Assembly: GCA_041736675.1 (NCBI GenBank)
Contig: JBGSTD010000026.1
Span: 62,001 to 126,000, forward strand
Reading direction: 5' to 3'
DNA: 64,000 nt
Origin: Salaquimonas sp041736675
GTDB lineage: Bacteria > Pseudomonadota > Alphaproteobacteria > Rhizobiales > Rhizobiaceae
Part shown: positions 43,904 through 53,236 of the stretch, one piece after another
Layout of the letters: each line of letters opens with the position of its first letter
Numbering within the stretch: the stretch's first letter is position 1
Program-made: the position numbers and the translations under genes
The notes under the pieces: generated by a model
What the model saw: the letters and a program-made list of their open reading frames with translations, nothing else
The model's database searches: none
Told to the model about the DNA's origin: nothing

Positions 43904-45307
43904 ATGAACCCTGAAAAGCCGATACGCAAAAATATGAAGCCAGCTCAGCGCCCTGATCAACGTCAAAAATTGGGCGTGGGTGGCAGCAGGCAACAAGAGG
44001 TAAATAAGGTTCCCGGCATGGCAACGCGCCTTGCCGCAGCAAACATGCTGACCCAGATTGTTGACCATAAGGCCTCAATGGATGATCTGGTGGATCCGCT
44101 TCGCGGGCATTTTGAATTTCTGAAACTCGAGGCACGCGACCAGCAACTGGCAAAAGCGATTCTCTTGACCACTTTGCGTCAAAAGAATCGCATTGATCAT
44201 GTTTTAAAGAAATGCTGGAACCGCAAACCTCCCCAAAAAGCCCGTTTTCTAATACACATTCTTGAGACCGCCGCTGCCCAGATCCTTTTCATGGATGTAC
44301 CGCAAAGTGCGGCTGTCAATCTTGCCGTGTCCGCCGTTCGCAACGACAACCGCACCACACGCTTTGCAAGTTTCACCAATGCCGTTTTGCGAGGTCTCAG
44401 CCGAGACAAGGATATGTTGCTCGAGAAATCGGCAGGTTTTTCAATATTTCCCGACTGGATGCAGAAGATGCTTGGTCGCGATTTCGGCAAGGACAAAACC
44501 CTGCGCATGAGCGCTGCAGTAATGCTCGAACCCAATCTTGATCTTCAGGCAAAACCCGGGGCCTCGATTGACGAAGAGGAAATGATTGCACTTCCCGGAG
44601 ACGGCAAGAGACTGCTTTCCAACGCTATGGTACAAGATCTTCCCGGCTATGATGAAGGCAACTGGTGGATACAGGATATTGCAGCAGCACAACCTGTGCG
44701 ACTGCTTGGTGATGTTCGAGGCAAGGAAGTCGCCGATCTGTGTGCAGCGCCAGGCGGCAAGACCATGCAATTGGCGGCTCTCGGCGCAAAGGTTACTGCT
44801 GTCGATATTTCTCATCGCCGCCTGAAGCGGCTTGAGGAAAATCTTGCTCGCACAAGGCTCGTTGCCGATATCGTAGAGGCAGACATTACCACCTGGCAGC
44901 CCAATAAACTGTTTGATGCAGTCCTGCTTGATGCTCCGTGCAGCGCAACTGGCACTCTGCGCCGCCATCCGGATATTTTATGGAATACAACACCAGAGGA
45001 CCTCACCATTCTGGCAGCCCTGCAAAGGCAACTAATTGCCAATGCCGCCAAATGGGTGAAGCCTGGCGGTATACTGGTTTATGCAAACTGCTCACTTTTC
45101 AAGGAAGAGGGTGAAAATCTGGTCTCAACGCTCAATCTCCCCAATTTGCGCCTTGATCCGATTTTGCCGGCAGAGCTGCCGGAGTTGGAATATTGCATCA
45201 ATGGCCAAAATATCTTTCGTGCGCTTCCCTATTATCTCGAGTTGCAACCGCCGGAAAAATCCGGAATGGACGGCTTTTTTGCTGCCCGTTTTATTGTTGA
45301 AAACTGA
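43904..45307 (+). CDS. rsmB: 16S rRNA cytosine-C5 methyltransferase (RsmB/Sun family)
   Basis: The 467-residue protein has the N-terminal NusB-like helical domain (about 35-170) and a C-terminal methyltransferase domain. The motifs are SAM-binding VADLCAAPGGKTMQLAALG, VTAVDIS, the PCSATGTLRRHPD motif IV Cys and the YANCSLFKEEGE motif VI catalytic Cys. RsmB methylates C967 in E. coli 16S rRNA. The gene leads a run with heparinase-like and purH genes. Confidence 0.92.
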   Translation: MNPEKPIRKNMKPAQRPDQRQKLGVGGSRQQEVNKVPGMATRLAAANMLTQIVDHKASMDDLVDPLRGHFEFLKLEARDQQLAKAILLTTLRQKNRIDHVLKKCWNRKPPQKARFLIHILETAAAQILFMDVPQSAAVNLAVSAVRNDNRTTRFASFTNAVLRGLSRDKDMLLEKSAGFSIFPDWMQKMLGRDFGKDKTLRMSAAVMLEPNLDLQAKPGASIDEEEMIALPGDGKRLLSNAMVQDLPGYDEGNWWIQDIAAAQPVRLLGDVRGKEVADLCAAPGGKTMQLAALGAKVTAVDISHRRLKRLEENLARTRLVADIVEADITTWQPNKLFDAVLLDAPCSATGTLRRHPDILWNTTPEDLTILAALQRQLIANAAKWVKPGGILVYANCSLFKEEGENLVSTLNLPNLRLDPILPAELPELEYCINGQNIFRALPYYLELQPPEKSGMDGFFAARFIVEN

Positions 45308-45437
45308 TGAGTACAGGTGGATTTAACATCTTGCGCTTTGACTGCCCTGCGTCCAGAATCATCACTTCCGTTGAACTGCCGCATTTGCCAGCCTGGTCGA
45401 GTGCAAATGCCTGAAAGCAACCCCCTGAAAGACATTC

Positions 45438-47141
45438 ATGGCCATTCGTAAAAACCTGTCCATTTTTGCCCAGGCAAGTGCGGAAAAAGTCAGACGGCTT
45501 GCAAGTGGATCGCCAGGCCAGAGCTTGCCCTGGTTGAAAATGTCATCGGCCACGCCCGAACGTTTGATACTGGCACCACAAAACCTGCGCACTCCGGATG
45601 CTGCTGCTGGCGATGATATGCTCAAGGGCCGCTACTTTCTGGCTGGCACCATGATCGACTGTGAACAGACAAGCCCTTTCAGGCAATCACAGGCGCCTTT
45701 GACCTGGCAAAAGGAATTGCATGGATTTGGCTGGCTTCGACACCTCGAAGCCCGCCAGGGAACTGAGTACAGGGCTCTTACCCAGACCCTGATCAATGAC
45801 TGGCTTGTAAACAATCCTCGCAGCCGGAATTCGATTTCCTGGCAGGATGAAATCGTCGCCAAACGCCTGATTGCATGGCTCTCCCATGCAGTACCGATTG
45901 TAGAAGCGGCGACACCGCGATTTTACCAGCAATGGCTGAAGAGCATTGGCAATCACATCCGCTTCCTCAAGCACAGGATCAACGCATTTCCAGAAGGCAT
46001 TCCCCGGCTTACCGGCAGAATTGCGCTGGCATATGCAGCCGTATGTGTGGCTGGCCAGAAAACCTATCTCGGGAAAGCGCCCAAAAATCTCGATCAGGAA
46101 CTGGAACTCCAGATCCTTGATGACGGCGGCCACATTTCGCGCAATCCCGCCGTACTGGCAGACATACTCGCTTTGCTTTTGCCGCTGCGGCAATCCTACG
46201 GCAAACTGGGCCATTCACCCTCACAGGTTCTGGTTTCCTCCATAGACAGGATGATGGCCGGATTGAAATTCTATCAAATGGGAGATGGCAATCTGGCACG
46301 GTTCAACGGAGCCTCGATAAGCCGGCCGGAATTGATATCAACCATCCGGTTTTATGACGACTCGATGGGAAACCCATCGGAAAAAGCGGTGTTTTCAGGC
46401 TTTCAGCGCCTTGAAATGGGAAACACCATTCTTCTCGCTGATACCGGATTGCCGCCGAAGGGAGCCTATTCCGAAAATGCCCATGCCGGAACGCTTTCCT
46501 TCGAACTTTCAAGCGGGACCAACCTTGTCATGGTCAACTGCGGCAGCCCGGTTGAAAATCTGCCGGAGTTGAAACTGGCCGCGCGCTCCACCGCAGCGCA
46601 CAACACAGCCACAATCAACGACACATCTTCCTCAAGGTTTTATCAAGGCAGGCGATTCCGGAATTTGTTGGGATCAAGAATGATATATGGACCTGAAATC
46701 GTCACATGTGAGCGCACAGATACGCAGGCTTACAAGCAATTTATCACCAGTCACGATGGATATCGCGATTTCGGAATTATCCACAAACGCACAATCCGGA
46801 TGACCAACAATGGCAATCAGGTGGAAGGCAATGACCAGTTTTTCGGGATGAAAGACAAACCCGTCAATTCAAAACGTCCGGCTTCCTTCTGCATTCGCTT
46901 CCATTTGCATCCATCAGTCAGCGCCGGAAAGACCGACAATGGCAGAAGCGTGATCATGATGTGTGGGAACGGTGTGGTTTGGAAACTGATGTGCATCGAC
47001 TGTTTGCCAGAAATTTCCGACAGCATCTATTTTGCCTCGTCAGGCGGCCAGAAACGAACGCGCCATATCATGCTGTCTGGTGACGCCAGAACACTCCCGG
47101 ATATACGCTGGTTGTTGGTAAAGCAGGAAAACCTGAAATAG
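45438..47141 (+). CDS. Heparinase II/III family protein
   Basis: The 567-residue protein has the alpha-toroid N-terminal part (about 60-290, with WLSHAVPIVEAATPRFYQQW and HRINAFPEGIPRLTGRIAL) and a beta-rich C-terminal heparinase II/III-like domain starting near 340 (SYSENAHAGTLSFELSSG). The family cleaves or modifies acidic polysaccharides; in rhizobia the gene lies, as here, between rsmB and purH and its true substrate is unknown. No signal peptide is evident. Confidence 0.85.
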   Translation: MAIRKNLSIFAQASAEKVRRLASGSPGQSLPWLKMSSATPERLILAPQNLRTPDAAAGDDMLKGRYFLAGTMIDCEQTSPFRQSQAPLTWQKELHGFGWLRHLEARQGTEYRALTQTLINDWLVNNPRSRNSISWQDEIVAKRLIAWLSHAVPIVEAATPRFYQQWLKSIGNHIRFLKHRINAFPEGIPRLTGRIALAYAAVCVAGQKTYLGKAPKNLDQELELQILDDGGHISRNPAVLADILALLLPLRQSYGKLGHSPSQVLVSSIDRMMAGLKFYQMGDGNLARFNGASISRPELISTIRFYDDSMGNPSEKAVFSGFQRLEMGNTILLADTGLPPKGAYSENAHAGTLSFELSSGTNLVMVNCGSPVENLPELKLAARSTAAHNTATINDTSSSRFYQGRRFRNLLGSRMIYGPEIVTCERTDTQAYKQFITSHDGYRDFGIIHKRTIRMTNNGNQVEGNDQFFGMKDKPVNSKRPASFCIRFHLHPSVSAGKTDNGRSVIMMCGNGVVWKLMCIDCLPEISDSIYFASSGGQKRTRHIMLSGDARTLPDIRWLLVKQENLK

Positions 47142-47278
47142 GATTGGAAAACATTGTTTTGTCTTCAGTCCAAGGTTACTTCAGGGCCTGCTGTATGCTA
47201 ACGCGCATCCTTGTTGCGCATTTGCTGTAGCGCTTTGGTTCCACAATGAAGTGTTCGAAAAATATCAGGGAAAATAAA

Positions 47279-48895
47279 ATGGCTGTTCAATCAAAAAACA
47301 TACCCGCCCCTGACCTTGTGAAGCCGCTGCGAGCATTGCTTTCTGTTTCTGATAAAAGTGGAATTATCGATCTGGCAACTGCGCTCAGCAAACACGGTAT
47401 TGAGCTGATATCAACGGGTGGCACCTCGAAAGCGATTGCTGATGCCGGGTTGCTTGTCAGGGATGTCAGCCAAGTGACTGGTTTTCCCGAAATCATGGAT
47501 GGCAGGGTGAAGACGCTCCACCCCTCAATCCACGGCGGTCTTCTGGCCATCCGCGACGACGCTGAGCATCAGGCTGCGATGTTCGAGCACGACATAACCG
47601 GGATCGATATTGTGGTCGTCAATCTTTATCCTTTCCGCCAAACTGTGATGAGCGGCGCTGACTACGCCAATTGCGTGGAGAATATCGATATCGGCGGGCC
47701 TGCAATGATCCGCGCATCTGCCAAGAATCATGCCTATGTCACCATACTTACCGATCCATCCGATTATGCCGGCCTGATTGACAGTCTTGAAACCAATCAG
47801 GGCAGCATCACCTTCGCCTTTCGCAAGAAAATGGCGGCAAAAGCCTTTGCCCTGACCGCTGAATATGACAGCGCCATTTCCAACTGGTTTGCAGCACAGT
47901 TGAATGAAACATTGCCGGAAAAATTCTCAGTTACAGCAAGGCGGGCTGAAGTATTGCGCTACGGGGAAAATCCACATCAGCAGGCTGCATTTTACACCCT
48001 CGGCAAAAACCGCCCCGGTGTTGCCAGCGCCAGACAATTGCAGGGCAAGCAGCTTTCCTACAACAATATCAACGACACGGATGCGGCGTTTGAGTTGGTG
48101 AGCGAATTTGACCCTGCCATAAATGCAGCTGTTGCAATCATCAAGCACGCCAATCCCTGCGGTGTTGCGGTAGGCGGGTCTGTGCTGGATGCTTATCTGA
48201 AAGCCTATGCCTGCGATACGGTTTCAGCATTTGGCGGTATCGTTGCTGTCAACTGCGAACTCAATGGAGAGGCCGCCCGCGAGATCGTCAAGATTTTCAC
48301 CGAGGTTATCATTGCGCCTTCCGCCAGCGAGGAGGCCATTCGCGTTATCGGTGCAAAGCCCAATCTTCGTCTGCTGGTTACCGGCGGACTTGCTGATGCC
48401 AGAGAACCTGGAATGATGGTCAAATCGGTTTCCGGCGGCCTGCTGGTCCAGTCCCGTGACAATGGCAATGTTGATGATATAGCGCTGACGACCGTCTCGA
48501 GACGCCAGCCAACAACAAATGAATTGGCTGATCTCAAGCTGGCATTCCGAATTGCCAAGCACGTCAAATCAAATGCAATCATCTACGTAAAAGACGGAGC
48601 TACAGTCGGGATTGGCGCAGGGCAGATGAGCCGCGTCGATTCTTCGCGCATAGCTGCCCGCAAGGCGCTTGATGCGGCACAAGCTGCAGGCGGCGGCACA
48701 TCTGCGACTGTCGGCAGCGTCGTCGCCTCGGATGCCTTCTTTCCCTTTGCCGACGGCTTGTTGTCAGCAGTTGAGGCTGGTGCAACCGCCGTTATCCAAC
48801 CCGGCGGCTCCATGCGCGACGATGAGGTGATAAAGGCCGCAGACGAGGCAGGCATTGCCATGGTCTTTACCGGAATGCGCCATTTCCGCCACTGA
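47279..48895 (+). CDS. purH: Bifunctional AICAR transformylase / IMP cyclohydrolase
   Basis: The 538-residue protein starts at 47279 behind AGGGA. The N-terminal cyclohydrolase (about 15-170) has LLSVSDKSGIIDLA, STGGTSKAI and MDGRVKTLHPSIHGGLLA. The C-terminal transformylase has LRYGENPHQQAAFY, the KHANPCGVA motif with the catalytic Lys-His, and SVVASDAFFPFADGL. It performs the last two steps of purine synthesis to IMP. E. coli PurH has 529 residues. Confidence 0.96.
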   Translation: MAVQSKNIPAPDLVKPLRALLSVSDKSGIIDLATALSKHGIELISTGGTSKAIADAGLLVRDVSQVTGFPEIMDGRVKTLHPSIHGGLLAIRDDAEHQAAMFEHDITGIDIVVVNLYPFRQTVMSGADYANCVENIDIGGPAMIRASAKNHAYVTILTDPSDYAGLIDSLETNQGSITFAFRKKMAAKAFALTAEYDSAISNWFAAQLNETLPEKFSVTARRAEVLRYGENPHQQAAFYTLGKNRPGVASARQLQGKQLSYNNINDTDAAFELVSEFDPAINAAVAIIKHANPCGVAVGGSVLDAYLKAYACDTVSAFGGIVAVNCELNGEAAREIVKIFTEVIIAPSASEEAIRVIGAKPNLRLLVTGGLADAREPGMMVKSVSGGLLVQSRDNGNVDDIALTTVSRRQPTTNELADLKLAFRIAKHVKSNAIIYVKDGATVGIGAGQMSRVDSSRIAARKALDAAQAAGGGTSATVGSVVASDAFFPFADGLLSAVEAGATAVIQPGGSMRDDEVIKAADEAGIAMVFTGMRHFRH

Positions 48896-48956
48896 TTGCG
48901 AGCATCAAGCCGCTCTCACTTGGGCTGGCTGTGTAATGATCTTTCGGCTGGGCTGC

Positions 48957-50354
48957 TCATCTGTCAGCTGGATAAGGCGTTCTGTAAATAATGAAAAGTC
49001 CGGCAAGGAAGAAGAGGATCAATATCGCCATCCCCGAGCGGGCATCAAGAAGGCTCGTAACGGTTGCTACCAAAAAAGGCGCGACAAAACTGGTTGCCCG
49101 CCCGGACAGCGCATAAATTCCAAAATACCGGCCAGCATCATCTACCGATACACTGCGTGCCAGCCAGGATCTTGAGGATGCCTGAACCGGCCCGAATGCT
49201 ATACCAATCAGCAATCCGTAAAATACGTATGCCTTTTCCGCGGCAGTCCCAAACATGCCGCCACTGTCTTCGGTTGGAAGCGGCACCCAGCCGAACAGGG
49301 TATATCCAGGACCCGTCGACACAATGGCAATGGTTGCCAATGTAAGGCAGATGACTGATGTGATCACTACCCATTTCGACCCCAGTCTGGTATCAAGTGT
49401 TGCAGCAACCAGACATCCAAAAATGGCAACGACATTAAGGATGATGCCGTAAATCCCGATCTCGATTGTCAGCCAACCGAACATTCCGGCAGCAAAGGCT
49501 CCCCCCAATGCCAGCAAAGCGGCGACAGCATCCTGGTAAATCATCCGGCCAATCAGAAACTTGAAAATTCCCGGCCTTTGCCGCGCTTCGGCGAGGGTAG
49601 ACTTCAATTCGGCAAGTCCGGCGGAGACTGCCGGCTTGATCGCCATTCCCTTTCCCATATCCTTGGTGAAAAGAAACATTGGCAGAATGAAAACCAGATA
49701 CCACACAGCGGCGAGCGGCCCGGTTGCGCGGTCGCCTTCAGCCATTTTGGGATCAAGCCCGAATACAGGATCAAGACCCAGCATGGTCTTGCCGGTGTCC
49801 ATGTTGCCCGCCATGAAAGCGACTACAAAAATTAGTGTAATCATCCCGCCCAGATATCCAAATCCCCAGGCAATATTGGAGACTTTGCCAATGGCATCCT
49901 TTGAAACCAGTCTCGGCAGCATAGAATCGTTGAAGACGATCGAGAACTCCGCAGCAATTGTGGCAAGCACAAAGAACAACGCGATGAGATATATATTGCT
50001 ACCCGGAGCTGCAGTCCAAAGCAGCGCCATGCAGACAATCTGGATCGCTGCAAAAAAGGCAATCCAGGGTTTGCGAGGTCCTGTCTGATCGGAAATCGAG
50101 CCTAATATTGGTGAAAAAATCGCGATCACAATCCCCGCCAGCGCAATCGAATATGCCCAAACCGCTTGTCCGGTATCAGGGTCTTCCGCAAGGCGTGAAA
50201 CAAAATAGGGACCGAAAATGAAGGTGGTAACCACCGTGAAAAAGGGTTGTGCTGCCCAGTCGAATGACATCCAGCCAAATATACCCAGTTTTTCGCCCGT
50301 CTTTGGACGGCTTCCAGCTGCAATGTTCATGAAATCATCCCCCGAGGCACTCAT
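48957..50354 (-). CDS. UMF1-type MFS transporter
   Basis: The 465-residue protein has 11-12 hydrophobic segments and the UMF1 family pattern: WMSFDWAAQPFFTVVTTFIFGPYF at the start, SPILGSISDQTGPRKPW after helix 2-3, and SRSWLARSVS in the second half. Relatives include Atg22-like vacuolar amino-acid exporters and bacterial permeases of unknown substrate. It is downstream of the LemA-TPM-TPM genes with an 80-bp gap, on the same strand, and converges with purH. Confidence 0.82.
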   Translation of the reverse strand: MSASGDDFMNIAAGSRPKTGEKLGIFGWMSFDWAAQPFFTVVTTFIFGPYFVSRLAEDPDTGQAVWAYSIALAGIVIAIFSPILGSISDQTGPRKPWIAFFAAIQIVCMALLWTAAPGSNIYLIALFFVLATIAAEFSIVFNDSMLPRLVSKDAIGKVSNIAWGFGYLGGMITLIFVVAFMAGNMDTGKTMLGLDPVFGLDPKMAEGDRATGPLAAVWYLVFILPMFLFTKDMGKGMAIKPAVSAGLAELKSTLAEARQRPGIFKFLIGRMIYQDAVAALLALGGAFAAGMFGWLTIEIGIYGIILNVVAIFGCLVAATLDTRLGSKWVVITSVICLTLATIAIVSTGPGYTLFGWVPLPTEDSGGMFGTAAEKAYVFYGLLIGIAFGPVQASSRSWLARSVSVDDAGRYFGIYALSGRATSFVAPFLVATVTSLLDARSGMAILILFFLAGLFIIYRTPYPADR

Positions 50355-50433
50355 GACAGAACCCTGTTCTGCAAATTGCCTACAATATGTCAGTGATTCG
50401 TTTGCATTACCACGCCAAGGAGCGTGTAGTCGG

Positions 50434-51114
50434 TTACATCACAATCAACTTGTCTTCAATCTCATTCTTGTTGTCTGGCGACACTGGAAACTTGTCTTTT
50501 AATGCCACACCAACGTCAACGACAGTCTTTTCAAATCCTTCCGCAATCTTGCCCTTGCCACAATGTTCAATCAGCGCCGCGACTTTTTCGAGGAAATATT
50601 CACGGCCGATCTTGTCTTCGATTGCGACATCAACCAGAATTTCGCCGTAACGCTCTTCCAGCGATACAAAGACAAGTACTCCCGTACGCTCTTTAGTCAG
50701 ATGGATTCCATGGGCCAGAAATTGTTTGACTGCATTGTCGTGGGCTCTGGCATGGGCAATGCGTCTGGGTGTCACCAGAACGGCAAAGCGCGGGAACAGA
50801 CGGAAAAAAATGATGCCACTGACAAAAGCCGCCAACTGGGCCCAGACAAACGTCATCAGTTGCAGCGGATATGAACCCTCGCCGGAGACCGACCAATTTG
50901 CATTGAATACTTCAGATCCATGCCATTGCAGCCAAAGCGCGAGGACGACCGAAACCAAAAATATCCAGACAGCCAAAAAACTGTAGGCGACATAACGGTA
51001 GTCGTCACTGCGCACTGCGAGCACCGCAAAAATTTCGGCGGAGGTTTTCTTCTCCGCTTCGCGTATCGCTCCAACGATTTTTAACCTTTGCTCCTGCGTA
51101 ATCGTGTCAGGCAT
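50434..51114 (-). CDS. TPM-domain membrane protein
   Basis: The 226-residue protein begins with a short TPM-like part (ITQEQRLKIVGAIREAEKKTSAEIFAVL). Two membrane helices follow (about 38-62 and 85-110), and the TPM domain then continues with HLTKERTGVLVFVSLEERYGEILVDVAIEDK. A TPM domain split by helices is the second type found in TPM gene pairs. It lies six bases after the other TPM gene, which implies they act together at the inner membrane. The molecular role is unknown. Confidence 0.82.
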   Translation of the reverse strand: MPDTITQEQRLKIVGAIREAEKKTSAEIFAVLAVRSDDYRYVAYSFLAVWIFLVSVVLALWLQWHGSEVFNANWSVSGEGSYPLQLMTFVWAQLAAFVSGIIFFRLFPRFAVLVTPRRIAHARAHDNAVKQFLAHGIHLTKERTGVLVFVSLEERYGEILVDVAIEDKIGREYFLEKVAALIEHCGKGKIAEGFEKTVVDVGVALKDKFPVSPDNKNEIEDKLIVM

Positions 51115-51120
51115 CCCTGT

Positions 51121-51999
51121 CTACCATCCCCCTGAAGCACCGCCGCCGCCGGATGACCCGCCGCCGCCTGAAAAACCACCGCCCGACGATCCCCCGGACC
51201 AACTGCTGCCACCGCCATATCCTCCCGATGAGCCGCGGCTTGAGCCGGAACTTGTGCTGGTTTCGATGCCCAGCCAGCGATAACGGCCTTTACCAATTTT
51301 CTCGCCATAAACCGGCGCAAGCAATGCAAAACCCAAAGGACCGAAAAAGATGACCCCCCATATAAGGATGAACAACCAGAATTCCCAATCTACCGGCACA
51401 GTATCCGGATTGTGGTTTTTGCGGGCCTCCAGTTCAGCACTGTCGCCAGACAGGACTTTCAGGATCATTTTCGAACCCTCAAGGATCCCCCCGCCGAAAT
51501 TTCCTTCCTTGAATTGCGGAACAACAATTTGACTGATGATGATCTTCGAAAGCCCGTCTGTTAGTGTGCCCTCAAGTCCGTAACCGACCTCGATGCGCAG
51601 TTTGCGGTCATCGCGGGCAATCAGAAACAATACGCCGTTGTTTTCACCAGCCTGCCCCAATTGCCAATGCCTGAAAAGGCGATTGGCATAGTCTTCAAGA
51701 TTTTCTCCGTTTAGCGAGGCAAGCGTTGCTACGACAACCTGGTCCGACGATTTGGCTTCAAAAGCCGCAAGCGAGTTTTCAAGTTCCTGTTTTTCTGCCG
51801 GAGAAAGAAGGCCGGCATTGTCAACAACCCTGCCACTCAAAACAGGAAAGGCAAGCACGGTCGCTCCTGCCGATTGCGCCGCAACGGGCGGGCGGGCAGT
51901 TGAAACAACATTATCATTTTGCAGAACACGCAAACCGGTCTGCGCAACAAACAGTGCTGCGACAATCAGAAAGAAAAGGGCGGGTACCAGTCGGCGCAT
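51121..51999 (-). CDS. YgcG-type TPM protein with Gly/Ser-rich tail
   Basis: From the ATG at 51999 the protein has 292 residues. A signal or anchor helix lies at about 4-22. The periplasmic TPM domain (about 55-180) has RVVDNAGLLSPAEKQELENSL and LIARDDRKLRIEVGYGLEGTLTD. A second membrane helix lies at about 215-235. The last 45 residues are nearly only Gly and Ser with a few Trp, ending in GGASGGW. TPM domains have been linked to photosystem repair and membrane-protein processes; in bacteria such proteins are usually paired with LemA, as here. Confidence 0.85.
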   Translation of the reverse strand: MRRLVPALFFLIVAALFVAQTGLRVLQNDNVVSTARPPVAAQSAGATVLAFPVLSGRVVDNAGLLSPAEKQELENSLAAFEAKSSDQVVVATLASLNGENLEDYANRLFRHWQLGQAGENNGVLFLIARDDRKLRIEVGYGLEGTLTDGLSKIIISQIVVPQFKEGNFGGGILEGSKMILKVLSGDSAELEARKNHNPDTVPVDWEFWLFILIWGVIFFGPLGFALLAPVYGEKIGKGRYRWLGIETSTSSGSSRGSSGGYGGGSSWSGGSSGGGFSGGGGSSGGGGASGGW

Positions 52000-52052
52000 G
52001 ATTTCAGGGCCTTGATCAATTCTGTTCTTCAAACCTCATGACATGAGGCAGG

Positions 52053-52706
52053 CTACTGGAATTTGACCTGCGGATTGGCCATTTTCTCGTCGTCCACCGT
52101 AAACGTCTGCATGGGTTCATTTCCCGGATACATAAAACTGCGCCACCATCTGCCGGGAATCGTTTTCAATTCGGTATTATAAAGCCGGACAGCCTCGATA
52201 TAGTCACGCCGGGAAACAGCGATCCGGTTTTCCGTTCCCTCCAGTTGCGACTGCAGGGCAAGAAAATTCTGGTTAGATTTGAGATCGGGATAACTTTCCA
52301 CGACTGCCAGCAAGCGGGACAAGGCACCGCTCAATCCTGCCTGATTTTCCTGAAACTGTTTGAAGGCCTCGGGATCGGTAAGAATATTATCAGGAAGCTG
52401 CACCGAGGTGGCCTTGGCTCGCGCTTCAACCACAGAAGTCAATACGTCCTTTTCCTGGGCGGCAAAACCCTTTACGGTTTCAACAAGGTTGGGAATGAGA
52501 TCGGCGCGGCGCTGATACTGGTTCAGCACATCACTCCATTTGGCCCTGGCATTCTCCTCAAAGGTCGGAATGTTGTTGACCCCGCAACCGGACAGGATGC
52601 CTGCCAAAAGGAACAAGCTGACAAATTTTGCCAATGCTCTGATGGGGCTTGAACCACCAGTTTCGACTTCCTTGCCCCGCATCCGGTAAAGCTGAACAAT
52701 GCGCAT
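52053..52706 (-). CDS. LemA-family lipoprotein
   Basis: The start at 52706 follows AAGGA at good spacing and gives 217 residues. The N-terminal signal ends in a lipobox (AGILSGC) with the lipidated Cys at about residue 37. The LemA domain follows, a four-helix bundle with RADLIPNLVETVKGFAAQEKDVL, the LLAVVESYPDLKSNQNFLALQ core and VRLYNTELKTIPGRWW. LemA proteins are of unknown function but nearly always lie beside TPM proteins, here 53 bases upstream of the YgcG-type gene in the same operon. Confidence 0.88.
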   Translation of the reverse strand: MRIVQLYRMRGKEVETGGSSPIRALAKFVSLFLLAGILSGCGVNNIPTFEENARAKWSDVLNQYQRRADLIPNLVETVKGFAAQEKDVLTSVVEARAKATSVQLPDNILTDPEAFKQFQENQAGLSGALSRLLAVVESYPDLKSNQNFLALQSQLEGTENRIAVSRRDYIEAVRLYNTELKTIPGRWWRSFMYPGNEPMQTFTVDDEKMANPQVKFQ

Positions 52707-52891
52707 CTCTAATTTCCTTTGATCTTTCCCATCACAATGCGATAGTTTTAGCATGCAAGAGTACAGGCACGATAGGGTGCAAATCAACAGGGTTCATCCC
52801 AGCGTTTAAACTCTACGTCGAAAAGCTGCCAATGGGTATCTGCAACAAGAGTTGGATGCATGCCGCAAGATCGGAAACTGGTATATCTGTC

Positions 52892-53158
52892 ATGAACAAA
52901 GGAAAACCAAACGACGACGACGCCCGCGCCAAAGAGTTGCGCCGGATACTTGAGAGGATTGATACAGATGCCGAAACCGTCGGCACTTCGTCCATGGCAA
53001 GGGTCTCCAAACAGTTCAAGACAATGCTGGATGTAAAAGACGGTTCAGACGCGGATCACGATCCAATTGAAGTATTGGGAAAACGCATCGGGCGTTCGCT
53101 TGGCTGGATCGCAGTTGTCATCCTCGTTTTTTACCTGATCACAACCTATCTTTTGTGA
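52892..53158 (+). CDS. Small tail-anchored hypothetical protein
   Basis: The 88-residue protein from the ATG at 52892 is charged and helical (DDARAKELRRILERIDTDAET) with one membrane helix at the very C terminus (about 66-86), which predicts a cytoplasmic protein anchored by its tail. The ribosome site is poor and the frame is open upstream to 52649, so the start is uncertain. I do not recognise the family. It diverges from the LemA gene and lies 78 bases before pdxY. Confidence 0.6.
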   Translation: MNKGKPNDDDARAKELRRILERIDTDAETVGTSSMARVSKQFKTMLDVKDGSDADHDPIEVLGKRIGRSLGWIAVVILVFYLITTYLL

Positions 53159-53236
53159 TCAGTATTGCCATAAACACGCATATCCATGCGAGTTACGATA
53201 CCTGAGAACACCAGCAGCAAAATGATTGAATAGCGA

